Source: an uncultured Collinsella sp. (lineage in GTDB: Bacteria > Actinomycetota > Coriobacteriia > Coriobacteriales > Coriobacteriaceae). From it: a stretch of 9,710 bases of DNA. Position 1 is the stretch's first letter. Each line of letters starts with the position of its first letter. The translations under genes and the position numbers were made by a program. Below the pieces are notes generated by a model. The model was given only the letters and a program-made list of their open reading frames with translations, was not told the origin of the DNA and did not search any database. The DNA lies in NCBI GenBank assembly GCA_902489515.1, contig CABUAL010000048.1, forward strand, positions 1-9,710, in the 5' to 3' direction. Below, one piece after another: positions 5,860-9,710 of the stretch.

Positions 5860-7278
5860 ATGGCCTACGACGCCAAGAAAATCTATTACCGCTTCGATGA
5901 CCACTTGAGCCGCCTGGTTCTGGATTACGAAGCAAGCCGCCAGATTTCGCCTGAGAGCGAAAACCTCTACCACGGCCTGCCGACCGACCCTTATGACGAG
6001 GGCCTGTTTGTCGAGCACAATGTCAAGCGCGGCCTGCGCAATGCTGACGGCTCGGGCGTGGTCGCGGGCCTCACTCGTATCTCGGATGTGCACGGCTACA
6101 ACAAGGTCGACGGAAAGGTCGTGCCCGATCAGGGCAAGCTCACGCTTCGCGGCTACAGCATCGAGGATCTGGTCAACAATGCCCAGGCCGAGAATCGCTA
6201 CGGCTACGAAGAAGTCGCCTATCTGCTTATCACGGGTTCGCTACCCAACAAGGAAGAGCTCGACGGCTTCTGCGAGCGCCTAGGTGCCTTTAGACATCTG
6301 AGCGACGAGTACGTCAAAGAGTTCCCCATGACCACGGTGTCGTCGAGCATCATGAACGTGCTCCAGCGCGCCGTGCTGCTGCTTTACGCCTTCGATGCCG
6401 AACCAGACGTGATCACGCCCGAGCACGAAATCGACGTCGCCATTTCCATGCTCGCACGTCTCCCGCGCATCGCCGCCTTCGCACACATGGCCTCGATCGC
6501 CAAGCTTCGCGGCTCCGAGGTTCACGTGCCGCACCCCACGCCCGGTCTCTCCACCGCCGAGACCATCCTACAGGTCCTGCGCGGCGGCATGGCGTTCACC
6601 CGCGATGAGGCGATGCTGCTCGACGTTATGCTCATGCTGCATGCCGAGCACGGCGGCGGCAACAACTCCACCTTCGCTTGCCGCGTGCTGTCGTCTTCGG
6701 CCACCGACCCGTATTCCGCCTACGCCGCGGCTATCGGCTCGCTCAAGGGCCCGCGCCACGGCGGTGCCAATGCCAAGGTCGTGTCTATGCACGAGGACAT
6801 CCGCGCGCATGTTTCCAACTGGGAAAACGAGGACGAGGTCGCGGCTTACCTGGGCAAGATCCTCGACAAGCAGGCCTTCGACGGCACGGGCCTCATCTAC
6901 GGCATGGGCCACGCCGTCTACACGCTCAGCGACCCGCGCGCCGAGGTCTGCCGCCGTTACGCGCGCTCGCTGGCAGCCAAGAAGGACTTGGGCGAAGAAT
7001 TCGCACTCATCGAGCGCATTGAGCGCCTGGCACCCCAGGTCATGCGCGGCCACGGCATGACCAAGCCCATCTGTGCCAACATCGACCTGTACACGGGCTT
7101 TATCTACAAGATGCTCGGCGTGCCCGAGACGCTCTTTACGCCGCTATTCGCCGTCGCCCGCATGGCAGGCTGGTCGGCGCACCGCATGGAAGAGCTCTTC
7201 TGCGCGCACCGTATTATTCGCCCGGCCTATCGTCCGGTGATCGAGCCGCTGGAGTACAAGCCGCTCGACGACCGCTAG
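5860..7278 (+). CDS. gltA: Citrate synthase
   Basis: Condenses oxaloacetate and acetyl-CoA to citrate in the cytoplasm. In a fermenting anaerobe this most likely feeds 2-oxoglutarate and glutamate synthesis. The 472 residues include an N-terminal region (about 1-80) ahead of the core, as in long clostridial-type enzymes. Visible active-site positions are His264 in HAEHGGGNNST, His351 with Arg360 in GMGHAVYTLSDPR, and Asp409 in ANIDLYTG, matching the His/His/Asp triad of the family. GPRHGGAN lies at 297-304. The GHAV and HGGGN forms are closer to those of eukaryotic-type enzymes than to the E. coli GHRVYK and HEQN forms. 2-Methylcitrate synthase activity cannot be excluded from sequence. GGAGAGGAG precedes the ATG. 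It is probably transcribed with the ACT gene and ends at the terminator at 7302-7340. Confidence 0.95.
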   Translation: MAYDAKKIYYRFDDHLSRLVLDYEASRQISPESENLYHGLPTDPYDEGLFVEHNVKRGLRNADGSGVVAGLTRISDVHGYNKVDGKVVPDQGKLTLRGYSIEDLVNNAQAENRYGYEEVAYLLITGSLPNKEELDGFCERLGAFRHLSDEYVKEFPMTTVSSSIMNVLQRAVLLLYAFDAEPDVITPEHEIDVAISMLARLPRIAAFAHMASIAKLRGSEVHVPHPTPGLSTAETILQVLRGGMAFTRDEAMLLDVMLMLHAEHGGGNNSTFACRVLSSSATDPYSAYAAAIGSLKGPRHGGANAKVVSMHEDIRAHVSNWENEDEVAAYLGKILDKQAFDGTGLIYGMGHAVYTLSDPRAEVCRRYARSLAAKKDLGEEFALIERIERLAPQVMRGHGMTKPICANIDLYTGFIYKMLGVPETLFTPLFAVARMAGWSAHRMEELFCAHRIIRPAYRPVIEPLEYKPLDDR

Positions 7279-7301
7279 GACGCGGACCGTTATAGAACTC
7301 G

Positions 7302-7340
7302 AGCGTGGCCAGGGCATCACCGCCCTCGGCCACGCTTTTT
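7302..7340 (+). terminator. Strong intrinsic terminator after citrate synthase
   Basis: AGCGTGGCC (7302-7310) pairs with GGCCACGCT (7328-7336), and the stem continues inward as AGGGC (7311-7315) with GCCCT (7322-7326) around a 6-nt loop with one bulged C at 7327. A five-T run (7336-7340) follows at once. It isolates the ACT/citrate synthase unit from the HAD gene 26 bp further on. Confidence 0.92.
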
Positions 7341-7365
7341 ATGCCAGCAGAAAGGGTTGCATCAA

Positions 7366-8208
7366 ATGATTGTGTTTTCCGATATGGACGGAACGCTGCT
7401 GACGAGCGATAAGCAGATGAGCGACGCCACCTGGGCGATGCTCGACGAGCTTGCGCGACGCGGTATTGAGTTTGTGCCTTGCACGGGGCGCCCGCTGTCG
7501 GGCATCTTTGAGCCCATCCTCGCCCACCCCGCCGTACACTACGCGGTCTGCGCCAACGGTGCCAGCGTCTGGCAGCTCGACGACGTTGTGCCCACCGATG
7601 CCTCGCGTGCCACGCGCATTTTGAGCCGACCGCTCGACCGCGCCATCGCCCACCGCGTCCATAGCATTGCAGCCGGCCACGATGTGACCTTCGATATCTT
7701 CGCGGACGGGCAGTGCTTCCTCCCCCGCTCGCTCTACACGCGCCTGGACGAATTCTGCGGCGGCGACCCCCACATCGCGGCTTCGCTCAAGCGCACACGA
7801 ACACCGATCGACATGGATATCGACAGCAAGATCGACGAGGTCGAGACGCTCGAACGCATCGCCATGTACTGGCACGACCCGGCCGATCGCGACACCATCG
7901 CGGCGGCGCTCGACACGCTCGAAGGCATTGAGGTCACGCGTTCGTACGCCATGAATATCGAGGTCATGGGCGAGGGCGCCACCAAGGGAACGGCCCTCAC
8001 GTGGCTATGCGAGCATCTGGGCGAGCGTCTCGCCGATGCCTGGGCGTTCGGCGACAACATCAACGACATCCCCATGCTGCAGGCAGCGGGCCACGGCATG
8101 GCCATGATCAACGCCGAGCCCGAGGACCGCGACGCCGCCGACGCCATCACCGAATACGACAACGACCACGACGGCGTCGCCCGCACCATCATGGCCGCCC
8201 TCGCCTAG
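7366..8208 (+). CDS. Cof-type HAD-IIB family phosphatase
   Basis: A 280-residue haloacid-dehalogenase-superfamily hydrolase, likely a magnesium-dependent phosphatase of sugar phosphates or similar metabolites. Motif I DMDGT has nucleophile Asp6 and Asp8; motif II is Thr40 in CTGRP; motif III is Lys207 in GATKGTAL; motif IV is FGDNINDIPM with Asp230 and Asp234. The roughly 100 residues between motifs II and III form the C2-type cap, which sets substrate choice and gives no clear specificity here. ATG 7366 is chosen because AAAGGG (7351-7356) lies 9 nt upstream; TTG 7357 in the same frame directly abuts that site. It follows the citrate synthase terminator, and no promoter was identified. Its TAG lies inside a dispersed repeat. 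Confidence 0.9.
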   Translation: MIVFSDMDGTLLTSDKQMSDATWAMLDELARRGIEFVPCTGRPLSGIFEPILAHPAVHYAVCANGASVWQLDDVVPTDASRATRILSRPLDRAIAHRVHSIAAGHDVTFDIFADGQCFLPRSLYTRLDEFCGGDPHIAASLKRTRTPIDMDIDSKIDEVETLERIAMYWHDPADRDTIAAALDTLEGIEVTRSYAMNIEVMGEGATKGTALTWLCEHLGERLADAWAFGDNINDIPMLQAAGHGMAMINAEPEDRDAADAITEYDNDHDGVARTIMAALA

Positions 8209-8263
8209 TCATCGGCTAGTCATTGGGGATGTTCTTAAACGACTAGTCGTTGGGGACAGTCTT
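8205..8263. repeat. Dispersed intergenic repeat, two tandem units, overlapping a stop codon
   Basis: CTAGTCAT occurs at 8205-8212, including the TAG of the HAD gene, and again at 8216-8223. Two units (8213-8236 and 8240-8263) match at 19 of 24 positions with a 27-bp period; each has C-G-R-CTAGTC followed by R-TTGGGG. The second contains the perfect palindrome GACTAGTC (8241-8248). Positions 8213-8239 reappear in inverted orientation at 9301-9327. It resembles REP/MITE-like dispersed repeats. Wide occurrence in Collinsella is a recollection, not tested. Confidence 0.75.
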
Positions 8264-8290
8264 CGCGAAAAAGCTGCAAGGACTGTCCCC
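8252..8290. repeat. Perfect 10-bp inverted repeat between convergent HAD genes
   Basis: GGGGACAGTC (8252-8261) and GACTGTCCCC (8281-8290) form a perfect 10-bp stem with a 19-nt loop. It overlaps the second unit of the dispersed repeat. With genes converging here, it may act as a transcript end or stability hairpin on either strand; no T-run accompanies it. Confidence 0.65.
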
Positions 8291-8295
8291 CACTG

Positions 8296-8326
8296 CCGGC
8301 AGAAAAGGAACGTCCCCATCTGCCGG
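8296..8326 (-). repeat. Hairpin just after the minus-strand HAD stop codon
   Basis: CCGGCAG (8296-8302) pairs with CTGCCGG (8320-8326) over a 17-nt loop and abuts the TAA of the HAD gene. The loop holds GGAACGTCCCC, itself nearly complementary to GGGGATGTTC at 8225-8234, so larger folds are possible. It may mark the 3' end of the HAD transcript, but there is no U-tract. Confidence 0.45.
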
Positions 8327-8327
8327 A

Positions 8328-9122
8328 TTAAGCGAGACTCTCCAGCACGCGACGGAGCTCCTGCTGGACGGCGTGGTCGCGGTTACAACCCACCACGCGA
8401 TCGGCCACCGCCTTGAGCGCGGGACGCGCGTTTTCCATCGCGCAGCCCGTGCCGACAAAGCGAATGATCTCGTAGTCGTTCATCGAGTCGCCAAACGCCA
8501 TGACCTCGTCGCGTCCAACGTCGTAATGCTCCGCGAGCTGCGCGATGCCCGAGGCCTTCGATACGCCGGGCTGCATGGCATCGATCCACGCGTTGCCCGA
8601 AGGCGCAAAAGTAAAGAGCTGACCGAGTTCGCGCTGTAGTACGTAAGCGCTGTCCATAACGGCACCGTCGTCGCAAAAGATACTCGCCTTGATGATATTT
8701 ACGCTGGGATCGGGCAGCTCCCAAATGCGCTCGGCATTGGGAAGGTCCTTATCGACCTCACGCACGAACTTGCACTCGTCATCGAGCAAGAAGGACTTGG
8801 TTCGGTCAAAAAGCGCAAGATGCAGATTGGGAAACGTCGCGACGGCCTGAGCGAGCTTTCGAATCGCCAGGTGCGAATACACCTCGCGGTCTACCATCTT
8901 GCCGTCGGCGTAGACCTGGGCGCCGTTAGCGGCGACAAAGTCCATCTTGTCGCGAACGGGCGCAAAGAACTCGCACAGGCGATCGTAGCGACGACCTGAC
9001 GATGCGGCAAAATGCACGCCATGCTCGCGTAGCGCCAAAATCAGTTCGTAGGTCTCGGGAGGCACCTGGCCGTTTTCGTCAAGCAGCGTGCCGTCCATAT
9101 CGGATGCAATCAGTTTAAACAT
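8328..9122 (-). CDS. Second Cof-type HAD-IIB family phosphatase
   Basis: A 264-residue HAD hydrolase. Motif I DMDGT carries Asp8 and Asp10; motif II is Ser42 in SSGRR; motif III is Lys189 in GVSKASG; motif IV is FGDSMND with Asp212 and Asp216. The cap between about 80 and 185 is unlike that of the HAD protein at 7366-8208, so the two probably act on different phosphorylated metabolites and are not a recent duplication. The ATG at 9122 has AAGGGAG (9136-9130) 7 nt upstream, but that ribosome site is one arm of a long hairpin (9128-9189). It is convergent with the other HAD gene and lies downstream of adenine deaminase on the same strand, bracketed by inverted copies of the dispersed repeat. 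Substrate unknown. Confidence 0.9.
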   Translation of the reverse strand: MFKLIASDMDGTLLDENGQVPPETYELILALREHGVHFAASSGRRYDRLCEFFAPVRDKMDFVAANGAQVYADGKMVDREVYSHLAIRKLAQAVATFPNLHLALFDRTKSFLLDDECKFVREVDKDLPNAERIWELPDPSVNIIKASIFCDDGAVMDSAYVLQRELGQLFTFAPSGNAWIDAMQPGVSKASGIAQLAEHYDVGRDEVMAFGDSMNDYEIIRFVGTGCAMENARPALKAVADRVVGCNRDHAVQQELRRVLESLA

Positions 9123-9127
9123 AGAAA

Positions 9128-9189
9128 AGCTCCCTTCGGGCTTGTTGGAATCGAACGTGTATCCGATTCCAACGTACCCAAAGGGAGCT
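9128..9189 (-). promoter_or_regulatory. Long 5' leader hairpin that buries the HAD gene's ribosome site
   Basis: On the minus-strand RNA, AGCTCCCTT (9189-9181) pairs with AAGGGAGCT (9136-9128), and a second perfect stem GTTGGAATCG/CGATTCCAAC (9173-9164 with 9153-9144) stacks inside across a short internal loop. The inner loop is 10 nt. The 3' arm AAGGGAG is the ribosome site, and TTTTCT then ATG follow. The form suits a translational on/off switch or a transcript-protecting 5' stem. No known riboswitch class was recognised. Confidence 0.7.
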
Positions 9190-9192
9190 CAA

Positions 9193-9221
9193 ATAAGACT
9201 CCGCGGGCGTAAACGTTACAA
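9193..9221 (-). promoter_or_regulatory. Candidate promoter of the minus-strand HAD gene
   Basis: TTGTAA (-35, 4/6) at 9221-9216 and TCTTAT (-10, 4/6) at 9198-9193 are 17 bp apart. Initiation about 7 nt later would place the RNA 5' end right at the start of the 9189-9128 hairpin. GTAA-ACG-TTAC (9209-9219) overlaps the -35 and could be a small operator. Confidence 0.4.
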
Positions 9222-9256
9222 GGACCTGGCAAATAGCTCACACATGCCAGAGGTCC
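9222..9256 (-). terminator. Hairpin downstream of adenine deaminase, possible weak terminator
   Basis: GGACCTGGCA (9222-9231) pairs with TGCC (9245-9248) and AGGTCC (9251-9256), with a 2-nt bulge and 13-nt loop. On the minus-strand RNA it is followed by UUGU only, so termination would be weak. A second stem (GTGGCG 9264-9269 with CGCCAC 9280-9285) lies nearer the adenine deaminase stop. Confidence 0.4.
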
Positions 9257-9300
9257 TACGGTCGTGGCGCCAGGCGACACGCCACCCTGACGGCCAGTCA

Positions 9301-9327
9301 TTTAAGAACGTCCCCGATGACTAGTCG
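9301..9327. repeat. Inverted copy of the dispersed repeat, overlapping adenine deaminase stop
   Basis: The reverse complement matches 8213-8239 at 24 of 27 positions. It includes the palindrome GACTAGTC (9319-9326), whose TAG is the adenine deaminase stop codon (9323-9321). The two copies form inverted flanks around the HAD gene at 8328-9122. Confidence 0.8.
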
Positions 9328-9710
9328 GCGTAGGTGAAGGTCGTGACGTCGAACATGCCCTCGGGGCGAATGCGGAGCGTCGGGATGACCGGCAGGGGCA
9401 GGAAGATGATGCCCATGATGGGGTCGAGCGGCGACTCAATACCCATGGCGCGCGCCTTGACCATAAAGTCGTCGTGCTGCGCGGCAACGTCCTCGGCCGT
9501 GCCTTCGCTCATCAGGCCACCGAGCGCCAGCGGAATGCGCGCCACGACCTCTCCGTTGCGCACCAGCACGTGACCACCTTGGCCCACGGCCTCAACGGCG
9601 GCCATCATATCGGCGGCGTTGTCGCCCACCACGCACACGTTGTGCGAGTCGTGGCCGATCGTGGAGGCAATGGCGCCACCCGTGTATATGCCGCCGGTGC
9701 TTTGGTGGCG
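9321..9710 (-). CDS. ade: Adenine deaminase, C-terminal part (5' end outside window)
   Basis: Converts adenine to hypoxanthine and ammonia for purine salvage, in the cytoplasm. The 129 visible residues are the C-terminal portion and continue through the edge. They begin RHQSTGGIYTGGAIASTIGHDSHN, which carries the RH..TG and HDSHN motifs of the family, then VCVVGDNAADM, and finish with the typical LPLPVIPTLRIRPEGMFDVT region. A GTG at 9638 is internal (second Val position after HDSHN) and is not the start. The catalytic metal-binding residues of the amidohydrolase barrel lie upstream, outside the window. The stop codon lies in a dispersed repeat. Whether it is co-transcribed with the HAD gene 198 bp downstream is unclear; hairpins and a candidate promoter lie between. 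Confidence 0.93.
   Translation of the reverse strand, partial: RHQSTGGIYTGGAIASTIGHDSHNVCVVGDNAADMMAAVEAVGQGGHVLVRNGEVVARIPLALGGLMSEGTAEDVAAQHDDFMVKARAMGIESPLDPIMGIIFLPLPVIPTLRIRPEGMFDVTTFTYAD

Noticed and set aside
7357..7365. TTG start for the first HAD gene
   Set aside because: It directly abuts the AAAGGG ribosome site, whereas ATG 7366 has 9-nt spacing and starts the normal HAD N-terminus.
7366..9122. The two HAD genes as a recent inverted duplication
   Set aside because: Outside the four HAD motifs the proteins, especially the caps, show no close similarity by eye.
9144..9173. tRNA-like T-arm word (GTTCGATTCC on the minus strand)
   Set aside because: The flanking bases do not form a 5-bp T stem and no acceptor, D or anticodon arms fit. 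The word belongs to the leader hairpin.
9258..9290. T-box-like AGGGTGGCG on the minus strand
   Set aside because: It lacks the ACCGCG part and an upstream specifier stem, and the downstream gene is not an aminoacyl-tRNA or amino-acid gene.
1..9710. CRISPR array or rRNA gene
   Set aside because: No regularly spaced identical repeats with unique spacers and no rRNA-like conserved blocks were seen on either strand.

Overview
The window looks like a chromosome segment of a high-GC anaerobic actinobacterium of the Coriobacteriia, most likely Collinsella or a close relative. This rests on the G/C-rich third codon positions on the right side, the style of the citrate synthase, HAD and adenine deaminase proteins, and intergenic repeats built on GACTAGTC and GGGGACAGTC. 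The genus is an inference, not a proven call.

Left part (1-5098) is accessory DNA. A minus-strand operon runs from about 3480 to the left edge. It encodes a small Sec-exported peptide with four cysteines in the mature part (3117-3479), a 740-residue membrane protein made of two tandem copies of one ABC permease unit (825-3047), an ABC ATPase (79-819), and the first 25 codons of another possible gene (1-76). Divergently, a four-helix DUF2975-type membrane protein (3599-4111) and a YozG-type Xre regulator (4121-4372) form a tight pair. The shared 119-bp control region has candidate promoters in both directions and a perfect 7-5-7 palindrome touching both. The layout (small secreted peptide, large polytopic protein, ATPase) recalls lactococcin-972-type bacteriocin loci, but the peptide is not clearly a member. 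The best candidate for an undescribed system is this peptide/duplicated transporter/ATPase set with its membrane protein-regulator switch. A 5'-truncated tyrosine recombinase (4373-5098) follows the Xre gene in the same frame, separated only by one TAG, and suggests the block arrived or was rearranged as a mobile island.

The 5099-5494 spacer has no convincing gene. It holds GC-rich hairpins, a repeated GTTCGGCTGA word and a candidate promoter for what follows.

Right part (5495-9710) is housekeeping-like: an UPF0237 ACT-domain protein and citrate synthase (probable operon, ending in a strong intrinsic terminator at 7302-7340), a Cof-type HAD phosphatase on the plus strand, and on the minus strand a second Cof-type HAD phosphatase and the C-terminal part of adenine deaminase. 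Copies of one repeat overlap the stop codons of the first HAD gene and of adenine deaminase, in opposite orientation, bracketing the second HAD gene. That HAD gene has its own candidate promoter and a long 5' hairpin that buries its ribosome binding site.
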